IMG/VR virus record: IMGVR_UViG_3300035688_000216
Location: 1 to 47,708 of that record
DNA from: a virus
Strand: one strand, 5' to 3'
Length of the DNA stretch: 47,708 nt
Shown here one piece after another: positions 9,901 through 17,642 of the stretch. The notes under the pieces are model-generated. The model saw nothing but the letters and a program-made list of their open reading frames with translations. It did not search any database and had not been told where the DNA came from. The position numbers were made by a program, and so were the translations under genes. Position 1 is the first letter of the stretch; every line of letters starts with the position of its first letter.

Positions 9901-11114
9901 TGGATGGCATCCATCGTCGGCTTGAGAACTTGGAGTGAAGCGGCGAATGCTACGGCCTCAGCCTTGGCCGCCGCCATTCTTTGATCCATGTCGGTCTTGA
10001 ATGGCCGGGTCATCCATGAGCCGCTTATGATGTCATTGGCTTCCTTGACGGCCTGCGCCCAGGTCCGGATTGTATCGGTCATCGCCCCAATAACAGCCGT
10101 AACCTTTTCTATAATCGTATCGCCGGGCGCGATGGCTATCAGTAGGGCAATGATGCCAGCAGTTGCCAGGCCAACGGGAGATATAAGTGCCGTAAAACCG
10201 CCTTGAAGCAACGTGAGTGCCGCCTTGAGCGGAACGATATTTTTCAGGATTGTTGCAAGGCCAATGATGGTGGGTCCAAGAATGCTCAAGAATGCACCTA
10301 CGCCAAGAGCAACTTTACTCAACCCACTCACCAATCCAGGGTGTTCTTTTGCCCAGGCCGTGACATTGGCAATGACCCCAGCAATCTTTGTTGCCAAATC
10401 GGTCAGCATCGGGATTAGTGCATTGCCGATAGTCCTGGTCAAACCCCCCGTTGCAGCTTGCATTTCAACCAGGGCATCATTAAAGGCGTCTCCCGCTTTC
10501 GCCTCTTCGAGGGTAACGATCCCGAACTTTTTCATTCGGTCGATATTTTCTTCGAGTCCCTTGCGCCCGAGATTAAGCATGGGGATGAGGTCCATTCCCG
10601 ATTTACCGAAAAGCTTCATGGCAAGTGCGTTCTTCTCGGCACCATCTGCCATCGAGGCAAATCTGTCAGCAACATCAAGCATGACCTGATCGAGCGGTCG
10701 GAGTTTCCCGACATCATCCGTCGCCGAGACGCCGACGGCGATAAAGGTCTCCTTGGCTTCTTTGCCACCGGACGCGGCTTCGAACATGACGCGGGACAAG
10801 CCTTTCATGCCCGTCGCAAATCCCTCTATGGAGGTTCCGCTCTTGTCGGCCGCGAGCTTAAAGGACGACAATGTTTCTACGGCGATACCTGTCCTCTGGC
10901 TTAGGTCATAGAACTTGTCGCCGAGGTTCGCGGTCTTGGCAATGATGAGGCCCATACTGGCGGTGATGGCGGCACCGGCGATACTTAATGTCTTGCCGAT
11001 ACTCTGGAATCTATCGCCGACCTTGACCATCGCCTTCTCGGCGGCAGACATGTTCCGCTCGAAGTCGTCGATTTTTGCGCCGATCTTAATCCAGATATTT
11101 CCGATCTCGCCCAT
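6930..11114 (-). CDS. Tail tape measure protein (1394 aa)
   Basis: By far the longest gene, directly after the two chaperone frames (stop at 11116). It begins MGEIGNIWIKIGAKIDDFER followed by MSAAEKAMVKVGDRFQSIGK, the usual TP901-type start in which coiled-coil meets a hydrophobic helix (SIAGAAITASMGLIIA). Long helical, alanine-rich stretches continue, with hydrophobic segments around residues 270-330 and near residue 700 (GLAISIGAAFTAAYFITSA) that could enter the host membrane. A glycine-rich linker (GDGGGGGKGGGGRGNPRGGG) lies near residue 1130. The C-terminus (GGYAEGGIAWTPRLARIAEH) is the common tape measure tail motif. Length predicts a tail of roughly 200 nm if about 0.15 nm per residue applies. 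Confidence 0.93.
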   Translation of the reverse strand: MGEIGNIWIKIGAKIDDFERNMSAAEKAMVKVGDRFQSIGKTLSIAGAAITASMGLIIAKTANLGDKFYDLSQRTGIAVETLSSFKLAADKSGTSIEGFATGMKGLSRVMFEAASGGKEAKETFIAVGVSATDDVGKLRPLDQVMLDVADRFASMADGAEKNALAMKLFGKSGMDLIPMLNLGRKGLEENIDRMKKFGIVTLEEAKAGDAFNDALVEMQAATGGLTRTIGNALIPMLTDLATKIAGVIANVTAWAKEHPGLVSGLSKVALGVGAFLSILGPTIIGLATILKNIVPLKAALTLLQGGFTALISPVGLATAGIIALLIAIAPGDTIIEKVTAVIGAMTDTIRTWAQAVKEANDIISGSWMTRPFKTDMDQRMAAAKAEAVAFAASLQVLKPTMDAIQQTMEQGPKVWNEWSASVKATDAILAANKETILSWIDKGVAWLGLTKDMSGGASALGDTLKALGVKTKTELTAELANAEAALKLLKTSVERTPGSIKVLEDKITSLKESLYGASTETRTLTETIIPLGRGAEFVRDVMQGFAGELTNTFIPAARDMSLIMAAAPASFDEAGGAASAFNRVLNALARQMGITASEFRTKLWNIVSDVNACFGISMKKIGEIAPLSNSVADGMAKAFGEAFATIIKDGLNFKNFFNSLLQGIVNAVSTYIGGILTKKFKDFFSSITTGAKEAGAGLAGLAISIGAAFTAAYFITSAIDWFDAQKENREVDAYFDHMIEEARKAGKIIGNIISSSMLRVPTGPAIPTGPAIGSGFGIEMDTALQAVRDGMKGIFKEGQSLNSVWETLISTAKEFGAEGSKAFIDLIKQMREAGKESKALQAYQQEQLSTIPNALSALIAGVGKSATAVKNLGTIALTSFNAMTASGMSFFDALRAMKEPLAALRDKYKELGLAADPALKKLLDLAGIADKNKKLFDSIQANKTILEALGNSGFMTAEALKAIATNAGDYYAKLQKAGMSSEDALRAMAPTLQEIYDYSKAYGITLDENTLALIEQAKKAGLVKDKVDIGDTLSSVNTLMGDVNTTLDKMYKLFCKVYGIAEDFSDEGDAAGNSWEDAGERARKAWDWVDGDGGGGGKGGGGRGNPRGGGDEYGAEIGAVGNGYGAEIGTVFVGIGQTITNTLAAAVTTTESALKKFGDGAETLLGVPFKKTVGGIGQVIMGELTPDLLKGLDTMKKVGAGAEKNMGVPVKTSLKGIQGELEKEIPDAFRKTTDAMKKVGDNSQKAMGNPVIDTLDDIWGEIEKLGKKISKVDWKIKIKATLPDLSKLFGDDDAGGGRGRFPRRGGYAEGGIAWTPRLARIAEHEPEIIMPLRDYRADAAPAASGRSRSVNLTFNVNAIDRAGIETFLRRDARPILQRMFDHNDFHVPTGAVGG

Positions 11115-11115
11115 A

Positions 11116-11867
11116 TTAACCCTCAGTCAAATTCCGGACAGACTCATCCTTGAGTTTTTCCCAGAATTTTGACTTGTGAATTTTTGCCGTTTCCATTGCC
11201 TGTCGTTTCCTATGTTCGATATCAGCCGGCGGCGGCCCCGGCTTAACCTTGTCGTCATCCTCAAACCGGATTAGGTCTTTGGCTCTTACCGGCCTTCGAA
11301 CGCTCTTCCCGGAGATGTTCATGGTCTCAGCTGCCAAGAATGCGAATCGCCGCCACATCTCCTTCTCACGCACAAACTCGCGCTCGCCTACGGCATCAGC
11401 CATGAGGCAGAGTTCTCCCGGCGTCAAATCAAAGAATTCCCAGGGTTTGAGACCTAGGGCGTAGGCTGTTCTTTCGCTTGCTCTGAGGAAGCCGGGTCCG
11501 TCGAGGGGCTTGTCTCCGTCACCGGCTTTTCGGCGTTTTTTAGTTCTCCGCCGGACTTGAAGGACAGCGCCAAAGCTTTGAGGACGGCATTAGTAATTTC
11601 ATCAAGTTTGCTGAATTCGATGAGATCCCCGGCATCTTCGATGGTCAACATTTCGTCCTCGTGGATAAGTCCTGCCCAAAGGATTGCCCGGATGGTTTTG
11701 AGCATCTCCGGTCCCCCGGCGGTAGTTATCGTGGTCTGCGCGTTCATGATATCGACCCCGAGTTTCTCGACCAGCGTATTAAGCGCATTAAACCCGAGGT
11801 AGACATGCCGTGGCTTACCATCAAGCAGGGTAATCGGAACGGACCTTGCTTCTACGTGCGGTTTCAT
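11116..11867 (-). CDS. Tail assembly chaperone, long form made by -1 frameshift (250 aa, joined)
   Basis: Translation starts at 11867 and slips back one base at the A AAA AAC site at 11541-11535. It then continues in the -1 frame to the stop at 11116. The -1 frame is open from the slip site onward and reads AYALGLKPWEFFDLTPGEL just after the short form would end. That is a motif seen in second-frame chaperone products of siphophages (lambda gpGT type). Predicted 111 residues before and 139 after the slip. The product would guide tail tube assembly around the tape measure encoded next. Confidence 0.85.
11454..11867 (-). CDS. Tail assembly chaperone, short form (137 aa)
   Basis: The ATG at 11867 has AAGGAG seven bases upstream. 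The product begins MKPHVEARSVPITLLDGKPR, then YLGFNALNTLVEKLG and ILWAGLIHEDEMLTIEDAGD. This matches the usual layout of gpG/gp13-like tail chaperones, which start with a short beta-rich part followed by helices. It ends with a Pro/Thr/Ser/Glu-rich tail (EQAKEQPTP) that is bypassed in the frameshifted form. It lies between the tail tube and tape measure genes, as expected for this family. Confidence 0.85.
   Translation of the reverse strand: MKPHVEARSVPITLLDGKPRHVYLGFNALNTLVEKLGVDIMNAQTTITTAGGPEMLKTIRAILWAGLIHEDEMLTIEDAGDLIEFSKLDEITNAVLKALALSFKSGGELKNAEKPVTETSPSTDPASSEQAKEQPTP
11489..11541 (-). promoter_or_regulatory. Programmed -1 frameshift signal (slippery site plus stem-loop)
   Basis: On the minus strand the heptamer A AAA AAC (11541-11535) is in the zero frame (CTA AAA AAC). 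After a 6-base spacer, AAGCCGG (11528-11522) can pair perfectly with CCGGCTT (11495-11489), leaving a loop of 26 bases. Slippery heptamer, 5-9 base spacer and stem are the standard parts of a -1 frameshift cassette. The -1 frame then stays open to 11116. Confidence 0.85.
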
Positions 11868-11884
11868 AAAATCTCCTTACGAAA

Positions 11885-11922
11885 AGATTAAAAAGTGGGG
11901 GGCATCCCCGCGGACGCCCCCC
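11885..11922 (-). terminator. Rho-independent terminator between tail tube and chaperone genes
   Basis: On the minus strand GGGGGGC and GCCCCCC form a strong stem (11922-11897), followed by AC and then TTTTT (11894-11890). It lies in the 92-base gap after the tail tube gene and ends about 20 bases before the chaperone start. Partial termination here would give more tail tube mRNA than chaperone and tape measure mRNA. Confidence 0.75.
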
Positions 11923-11959
11923 GAGGGAGAAAGGAGGAAGGAAGAAAAAAGGAGGAATT

Positions 11960-12361
11960 TCAGCTTACGGAAGGTGTGAGTGCACCCCTGCCCTTGAGTG
12001 ATCCGGAAATGGTCAACGCTTCTTCGGCCGGACCTTCGTAGTCCATCGACTCCAGAACAGCACTGCCTATGAAGGTCGCGCCGTCGGGCATCGTGATGAT
12101 AATGTCCAAGTCAGCTGGGATGCCGGTGAGGAAGTGGGCCTGGAGAGCACGCTTGGCAACATCATTATAGATGTACATGCCGTTAAAATCGATAGACCAT
12201 TCCTTGCGGCCCTGGAGGAATTCGCCCCAATTGTCTGAGTCCTTCGATGTTACGTCAATCGAGGCCCCCGCGAAATGCAGGGCAAAGGACTGGTTCTCCG
12301 CCATCAGGTCGCCCTCTATAGAGAGGGTCATGAGTTTGCCGGTTACAGCGGCTGTAGTCAT
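11960..12361 (-). CDS. Major tail tube protein (133 aa)
   Basis: The start at 12361 has AAGGAGTTTATT upstream. It reads MTTAAVTGKLMTLSIEGDLM, then GASIDVTSKDSDNWGEFLQG and GMYIYNDVAKRALQAHFLTG. It closes with a beta-rich stretch ending in LTISGSLKGRGALTPS. The DVTSKDSDNW..L.GRK.W pattern is typical of the TP901-1 / gp17-like tail tube family, whose copies stack into the siphovirus tail tube. Length fits the family. A strong terminator follows, suited to a gene needed in many copies. Confidence 0.9.
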   Translation of the reverse strand: MTTAAVTGKLMTLSIEGDLMAENQSFALHFAGASIDVTSKDSDNWGEFLQGRKEWSIDFNGMYIYNDVAKRALQAHFLTGIPADLDIIITMPDGATFIGSAVLESMDYEGPAEEALTISGSLKGRGALTPSVS

Positions 12362-12483
12362 AATAAACTCCTTTGAAGTTTTTGTTTTTATTTCCCCGTT
12401 CCGCGTGAGAAAAGATTCGCGGTTCCGGGTAAGATGAACAGACTAAATTAAGTCTGTGATATGTTTTTTAATTAAGCCCCGAT
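12362..12483 (-). other. Intergenic leader of tail tube gene with two stem-loops
   Basis: This 122-base gap between the tail terminator gene and the tail tube gene holds ACAGACT paired with AGTCTGT (around 12438-12457). It also holds CCGCG paired with CGCGG (around 12401-12422), before a strong AAGGAG. No clear U-tract follows either stem, so processing or stabilisation of the tail tube mRNA is more likely than termination. No convincing promoter was found. Confidence 0.4.
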
Positions 12484-12909
12484 TCAACTCGGAGCCATAA
12501 TGAATCGGAATCTCATAACGCCATGCCTTACGAGATGCGTCGGCACGGAATCATCAATGAAGAGTTCCGACATATCGAGGAATGCGATGAACGGCGCAAA
12601 ATATCCGAGCACGGCAAGGTCCGTTCCGAGGACGGCCTGGACGATATTGTCCATATACTGGGAGGCTTGCTTATCGCCTTTGGTCGCGCTCCAGACATGG
12701 ACGGTGATGGTATTGTCTTCAACCTGCGTGTCTTTTGTCGTGAATGATATGGACCGGATGCCTATCGGAGAACCGAAGGATACATACGGCATGACGGCAC
12801 TTTTGGGAACGTAGTCATAGATCGTATAAGTGCTGGTTAAAGCATGGGTCGTGAGCCGGGTATAGATCGACTGCATTAACGGCTGGAATCCGAGCCTTCG
12901 TGTTGCCAT
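12484..12909 (-). CDS. Tail terminator / tail completion protein, DUF3168-like (141 aa)
   Basis: Begins MATRRLGFQPLMQSIYTRLT, then YTIYDYVPKSAVMPYVSFG and a DNTITVHVWSATKGDKQASQ stretch. This is the pattern of DUF3168 proteins (..ALx..L...vyd.vP....PYv..g......tt....h...i.vWs...G..ea..i), which cap the tail tube. AGGAGTTCGAT precedes the ATG. It sits where it should be relative to the tail tube gene. However, it is separated from its usual neighbour, the gp10-like protein at 22592, by the 9.2-kb glycan island. Confidence 0.85.
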   Translation of the reverse strand: MATRRLGFQPLMQSIYTRLTTHALTSTYTIYDYVPKSAVMPYVSFGSPIGIRSISFTTKDTQVEDNTITVHVWSATKGDKQASQYMDNIVQAVLGTDLAVLGYFAPFIAFLDMSELFIDDSVPTHLVRHGVMRFRFIMAPS

Positions 12910-12918
12910 ATCGAACTC

Positions 12919-15504
12919 CTAAAACTGGTTGACCACCGATCCCAGTCCATGCTTTTGTAAAAAATATGCCATCGGAGTTGTCCTACGGTACTGGTTATAT
13001 TCCGTATCCGGGCTTGTGATGAGATGGAATGCCTCGGCATCAAGACAGATGGCCGCCCTCCATGACGTTTTCTTTAACTCCAGAAAAAAGTCTATGTGTT
13101 CATATTCGATTTTTATCCGGTTATCCCACATCACGTCCTTGAAGATTTTGCATTTGGCAAGGAAGATGTTCGGAACCTGATCGGCCAAGACATACTTAAT
13201 GTCGCCGGCCGTCGCATGGACTTCGCGGGGAGCCGGGATTCTGGCGAGTAGTTTGCCCCGCATTTCAAATCGTAGCCCCTTGGCATAGTTCTCTCCGGCA
13301 AAGAATGCACCTTTTTCATATTTAAGCGTCGCTGCAACTAACCCGATATGCTCATCCGAATCGAGCACTTCTTTCATGTGTTTGATCGATTCAGGGTCCC
13401 TGATGACAACGTCGTCATCCGATATTAGAACATAATCTTCCTTGGCCTGTTTTATGATCGCATTCCGTCCTAGGGAAATCCCCGAATTGAATGGAAGGGA
13501 GATGATCACGTGTCCGCTCTTTTTGAGTTTCGCATAGGCCAGCGCTCTCTCGTCATCCTGCGGTCCATCGTCGGCAATGTAGAAGCGATAGGGTAGGCCG
13601 GACTTGGCGAGCGTTGCCCGATACGTTTCGAGCGTCTTGAATAATGTCTCACTCCTCATGAACGTCTTGATCCCGACGGCAAGTTTATTTTCGCGGGCGG
13701 CAATAACGGCCTTCATGTCATTATCAATTATCCGTTGCCGGATTTCGGTCGTCGAAATACCCTGCGTATAAGGTAGATAAACCAATTTGCCGCCGTGCTT
13801 CCGGACATATGCCTCGCCGGGACATTGGTCCCAATCATCGCCGTGAACGAGATAATGAGGTTGAATGCCTGCCGCCTCAAGGTCGGCCGTCGAATTCCTG
13901 TCGTTCTGCATAATGGTTTTATCGACGCATTTCAAGGCTTCGACAATCCTCCGCCTAGCCTCGAATGGGATGATCGGCTGGGACTTGTAATCCGATGCGG
14001 CCTTATCGGTCAGAACGCCGACAATGAGTTTCGTCCCAAGCGCCTTGGCCCGTTCAAGGATAGCCAGGTGTCCCTCATGGAAGAGGTCCCAGACGCCGCC
14101 GATGAATACGGCTTTCGCGCCCCGCTTGAAATAGTTTCGGTCAATGGCCCGGCAGTCATTCCAATATCGATAGGCTCGTTGCCGTTGCCGCCAGTTCGAT
14201 CCATAGCGCTCCAGAAGATATCGTTCCGGCGGGTTCGGGAGGAAGCATGGAAGGCCATGGAACGTGACCGGCTTCAGGTCTTTGAAGAGATGGGCCGAGA
14301 AAACATGCGGGAGAAATTCCAAATCGACGTCACGCCCGCCTTTCTTATTCGGCCCGAATGCGCCGTGCCACCAAAAATCGCCGTCATCATAAAAAAAGAA
14401 AAGATCGACCTTGACGCCGTTCTTCCGGAAACTTAATTCCGTTTTTTTCTTGCCGTAAATCCACGCCCGCAAGAACTCAAACCCGGCCGCTATCATGTCG
14501 GCCTGGAGTTTATCCCAGAGTGCCGGTTCCTTCGGGTGAAGTCCGATGTCGATATCCGGATCATGTGGGATGAACCCCTGTTCCCGTACCGCCCCGAGGC
14601 ACGTCCCGGCCTCCAGCCACCAGATACACTTGTTGGCGGTTAGGACATCTATGATGAGTCCGAGGTTATCACCCTTGAGATCAACCGGTTTCCCATCTCC
14701 CATCGCTTCGTAAGAAAGGGGCGATTCCGGATTGTAATCGCTGTTGACGTATTTGAGTCCCCATTTCTCGCCGAATAATTTCCACCCCACCGGACGGCAT
14801 CGGTATTTCTTGTAATCGTCCGTTCCTTCCGGAAGGTGTTGCAACGATACGTCTCGGGTATAGGCGACACGCCATTTCATTTTTTGCTGGAGCCCCAGGA
14901 AGAAATCCTCGTGTTCCAGCGCCGTCTTAAATGCCTTATCCCATGGGTTATCGAACCATACCTGGCGACGCATCAGGAAGATATTGAGGATAAGATCGAA
15001 ACTCATGGTAAACTGAACGCCGGATGCCGTCTTCCGCCATACCGGAGAATCAATTTTCTCTATGAAATGCGTCGTGCCTTCACTATAAATCTTGCCTTCA
15101 TAGTGCTGCTCTCGGCCATCCTTGAGGAACATTAGGCAGCCACAGAGTCCGGCCGTTGGTTCATCGTCTAGGACCGCCCGGAGTTTTTCAACTTTCGTCT
15201 CGTCGGTGAATACCGTGTCGTCTTCGATAATCATCAGGTATTCGTATTCCGGCGGGATAAGCTTCAGCGTTTCGTTCCGGACGCCGCTCACGCCGAGATC
15301 GAACGGAAGTTGGAAATGCGTGCATTCGGCAGCCTTCAGAAATTCCGTCTTTTTATCATCCGGATTCCCGTTGTCGCCCACGAAGATCGGGATATCGGGA
15401 TAAAACTTCCTGATGCTTTCGACGCAACGCATAAGGAGTGCGTCCCGCATGAACGTCGTTATGATGATCGCGGTTCGATCAAGTCCCGGTGTCGGTTCCG
15501 TCAT
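12919..15504 (-). CDS. Four-domain fusion GT2 - LicD - cytidylyltransferase - GT2 (861 aa)
   Basis: Domain 1 (residues 10-225) is a GT2-like fold beginning TAIIITTFMRDALLMRCVES, with an acidic metal motif IIEDDTVF (92-99). Domain 2 (about 281-450) looks like LicD: WWLEAGTCLGAVREQGFIPH, then DPDIDIGLH (315-323) and KVDLFFFYDDGDF. Domain 3 (465-592) is a nucleotidyltransferase of the TagD/RfaE type: GGVWDLFHEGHLAILERAKA (HEGH 476-479) and ISTTEIRQR (583-591). Domain 4 (606-830) is another GT2-like domain with ISDDDVV (694-700). The cytidylyltransferase part could activate a polyol phosphate or phosphocholine-like group as a CDP derivative, and the LicD part could transfer it. The natural substrate is unknown. 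It is the last gene of the island. Confidence 0.85.
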   Translation of the reverse strand: MTEPTPGLDRTAIIITTFMRDALLMRCVESIRKFYPDIPIFVGDNGNPDDKKTEFLKAAECTHFQLPFDLGVSGVRNETLKLIPPEYEYLMIIEDDTVFTDETKVEKLRAVLDDEPTAGLCGCLMFLKDGREQHYEGKIYSEGTTHFIEKIDSPVWRKTASGVQFTMSFDLILNIFLMRRQVWFDNPWDKAFKTALEHEDFFLGLQQKMKWRVAYTRDVSLQHLPEGTDDYKKYRCRPVGWKLFGEKWGLKYVNSDYNPESPLSYEAMGDGKPVDLKGDNLGLIIDVLTANKCIWWLEAGTCLGAVREQGFIPHDPDIDIGLHPKEPALWDKLQADMIAAGFEFLRAWIYGKKKTELSFRKNGVKVDLFFFYDDGDFWWHGAFGPNKKGGRDVDLEFLPHVFSAHLFKDLKPVTFHGLPCFLPNPPERYLLERYGSNWRQRQRAYRYWNDCRAIDRNYFKRGAKAVFIGGVWDLFHEGHLAILERAKALGTKLIVGVLTDKAASDYKSQPIIPFEARRRIVEALKCVDKTIMQNDRNSTADLEAAGIQPHYLVHGDDWDQCPGEAYVRKHGGKLVYLPYTQGISTTEIRQRIIDNDMKAVIAARENKLAVGIKTFMRSETLFKTLETYRATLAKSGLPYRFYIADDGPQDDERALAYAKLKKSGHVIISLPFNSGISLGRNAIIKQAKEDYVLISDDDVVIRDPESIKHMKEVLDSDEHIGLVAATLKYEKGAFFAGENYAKGLRFEMRGKLLARIPAPREVHATAGDIKYVLADQVPNIFLAKCKIFKDVMWDNRIKIEYEHIDFFLELKKTSWRAAICLDAEAFHLITSPDTEYNQYRRTTPMAYFLQKHGLGSVVNQF

Positions 15505-16231
15505 TCCCTAATATCTCCCTCACGAGTGGTTGTGCAAAAACCCGCACTTTATTCTCTATGTGTTCCCGGAGTGTATAGCCATCCAGGTTCGGCTGCGGCT
15601 TATCCGTGTTTTCGCGGAATCTTGTCCCATACCAATGATGGTATAGGGTCGCTTTATCCCCGATCCATATTTCATCTCCGATACAATCGGGATAAACCTT
15701 CGTTCCCTTTTCAAGCCGATTGACTTTATATCCGAGGTCAAGTATCTGCCAATAAATACGTTGCGCCGTATCCGTGGAGCGCGGGTCCAGTTCCGGCCGA
15801 TAGGCGAAGGATAGGTAGTGCTCACGGATAAACCGCCGTTCAAAGAAAAACAGGGGCGGGTGGAGCGGCTTGTGCGCCGGACCGACACAACCGATGAGTC
15901 GCGTCAATCGGTCGGCTCCATAGAGCGCGATGAGATCGGTGTCCCACCCAACACGCTGAACATGGGTATCGATATCAAGGATGCAGACATACCACCCGAC
16001 GGCCGCATCGACCAGTTGATCCATCGCCCGGCCGTGTCCGAGATTTCCTTGATTCTCGATAAGCCGGACATCGGGTTGTTGCCTCAACCAATCGAGGTTC
16101 CGCTTAAGCGATCCGTTATCGGCAATGATAATTTCATACGTTTTCGGAGTCGTGAACTTCCGGACGCTTTTCACGAGAAGTTCGGCCCATTCCGGGGAAT
16201 CGACATTGGCGGCGGCGATGGTTAGGCGCAT
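15479..16231 (-). CDS. GT2-type glycosyltransferase (250 aa)
   Basis: Starts MRLTIAAANVDSPEWAELLV and continues TYEIIIADNGSLKRNLDWLR and NLGHGRAMDQLVDAAVG, the nucleotide-sugar binding half of GT-A/GT2 enzymes. The acidic metal motif is ILDIDTHV (DxD). The C-terminal half (LFFFERRFIREHYLSF, GDEIWIGDKATLYHHWYG) would shape the acceptor site. It overlaps both neighbours, so it is translated as part of the island operon. Donor and acceptor are unknown. Confidence 0.85.
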   Translation of the reverse strand: MRLTIAAANVDSPEWAELLVKSVRKFTTPKTYEIIIADNGSLKRNLDWLRQQPDVRLIENQGNLGHGRAMDQLVDAAVGWYVCILDIDTHVQRVGWDTDLIALYGADRLTRLIGCVGPAHKPLHPPLFFFERRFIREHYLSFAYRPELDPRSTDTAQRIYWQILDLGYKVNRLEKGTKVYPDCIGDEIWIGDKATLYHHWYGTRFRENTDKPQPNLDGYTLREHIENKVRVFAQPLVREILGNDGTDTGT

Positions 16232-17043
16232 CGAAGCCTTGCCAACTCTTCCCGAATCCGAACCCTGAGCATTCTGCCCTTTTTCGTTTCTGCATTTTCC
16301 GGTTCAAGCCACGCTTGGGCGTGCCCCCAATGATGAAACGATGACAAGATATGGGGCGTCAATTCCCGATGGATATATCCTTTAGGGTTATCATGCCGCA
16401 TCTTGCACCAAAGGACGCAGCCGGGATCGAAGATTACCTTGTCGGGTTTGAAATCTACTGCATATCTGCCCCATGTCGCCTGCGTGCACAGGAAAAGTGG
16501 ATTATGCTCGGGCGGATAAAGATGGGAGCATTCTGTCCGCCACGGCTCATCTTCGCGCCGCAATTCGTCAATCGACCAATCGACAGCCATGCCGTCCCGA
16601 TAGGCCGTCATGTTTAGGAGCGCGAACCATGGCAAGAATTGTCCCGGCATATATCCCCGGCTACAATATCCGAACTTGTCTTTTTCGATTGCAACGATGA
16701 GGACATGGGGATCGGCGGCCAATCCCAGGAGGCCCGACAGCCAGCCGGGGCGGAGCACCTGGATGTCATTATCCATGAGGACGGCGAAGTCGGCGTCCGA
16801 ACCGTTGACGAGGGCGTTCAGCCCGACCCCGTGGCCCCGATGTGCATTCCCTAGAAGGATACGGTTGATCAGGCCAACATCTTGCGCCCGCGTGAGATAG
16901 ATGAGTTCGCCCGGATTCGCTGAGGCGTCATCATAGACAATGACGCGGTGCGGCTCCGGCGTGAGCCGGGCGATGCTCTCGATGCACAACTCCAAGGCTT
17001 CGCGGCCATCAAAATTCGGGATTAGAATATCAACCGGCTTCAT
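16222..17043 (-). CDS. GT2-type glycosyltransferase (273 aa)
   Basis: I chose ATG 17043, which overlaps the previous stop as ATGA, over an in-frame alternative at 17052. The protein starts MKPVDILIPNFDGREALELC, with a HRVIVYDDASANPGELIYL stretch and a GHGVGLNALVNGSDADFAVL stretch. The metal motif is LMDNDIQV (DND). This is the standard order of a GT2 GT-A domain. It shares the IPNFDG, VYDDAS and DxDIQ(V/I)L(R)xGWL layout with the glycosyltransferases at 17642 and 18929, so the cluster probably grew by duplication. Confidence 0.85.
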   Translation of the reverse strand: MKPVDILIPNFDGREALELCIESIARLTPEPHRVIVYDDASANPGELIYLTRAQDVGLINRILLGNAHRGHGVGLNALVNGSDADFAVLMDNDIQVLRPGWLSGLLGLAADPHVLIVAIEKDKFGYCSRGYMPGQFLPWFALLNMTAYRDGMAVDWSIDELRREDEPWRTECSHLYPPEHNPLFLCTQATWGRYAVDFKPDKVIFDPGCVLWCKMRHDNPKGYIHRELTPHILSSFHHWGHAQAWLEPENAETKKGRMLRVRIREELARLRCA

Positions 17044-17642
17044 TTGTCGCAATCAATAAACGGGTCGATAATTCTAAACCCCTCGGAATATTTCGGATCC
17101 TTAAACCCGATCAATGTCACTTCTCCAAATCCTGCCTGCCATCCCGTCAATACCTTCGGGGAATGGCCCAGAAACACCGAGTGCTCATAAAGGAATTGGT
17201 GAATATATAATCCGAGCGATTCCAGGTGATCAAATACCACCTTGGACTTGAGACTGTGGAATTGGCCGTCGGGTGCAACAGCCAGTTCGTGTGGATTATT
17301 AAGCGCCGATCCCCACGAGATTACCAACATCCCGTCGCCCCGCATGAGGTCAACCATTTTGGCGAGGCTCTGTTTCCAGTACGGATCATGCTCCAACATC
17401 GAGGCCGAGGCGACCGTGTTAAAGCATGACGCCGGATATTGAAACTCATGCGTCAAGCTGACAACATCAACATCTTTTCCAGGACGCCAATCGACACCGA
17501 TATAGTTTTTACAATGGAAATAATCGCGGATGGACCCGTTGATATTGGCTGCCCCGAACTCGATCACAACGGCCGGGTCGTTAAAATAGCACGGATATCG
17601 CTGACTCGTCTGCCTCCAGAAGTGCCGATTGAGGGGGTGCAT
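17040..17642 (-). CDS. Class I SAM-dependent methyltransferase (200 aa)
   Basis: Contains VVIEFGAANINGSIRDY as a modified motif I, an acidic end of strand 2 (YIGVDWRPGKDVDVVSL), and NTVASASMLEHDPYWKQSL, the common Methyltransf_11 motif before strand 4. It then has DLMRGDGMLVISWGSA. The glycine-rich loop is weaker than canonical (EFGAANINGS). Flanked by two glycosyltransferases with start/stop overlap at both ends, it is likely a sugar or glycan methyltransferase rather than a nucleic acid one. Confidence 0.75.
   Translation of the reverse strand: MHPLNRHFWRQTSQRYPCYFNDPAVVIEFGAANINGSIRDYFHCKNYIGVDWRPGKDVDVVSLTHEFQYPASCFNTVASASMLEHDPYWKQSLAKMVDLMRGDGMLVISWGSALNNPHELAVAPDGQFHSLKSKVVFDHLESLGLYIHQFLYEHSVFLGHSPKVLTGWQAGFGEVTLIGFKDPKYSEGFRIIDPFIDCDK

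Noticed and set aside
9988-10904. Long plus-strand frames antisense to the tape measure gene
   Set aside because: They mirror the alanine-rich helical codon pattern of the tape measure and have no independent support.
11461-11475. GCGAAAG as the frameshift slippery site
   Set aside because: It looks like the lambda GGGAAAG site but is in the wrong phase for the zero frame. The A AAA AAC site at 11541-11535 fits frame, spacer and stem.
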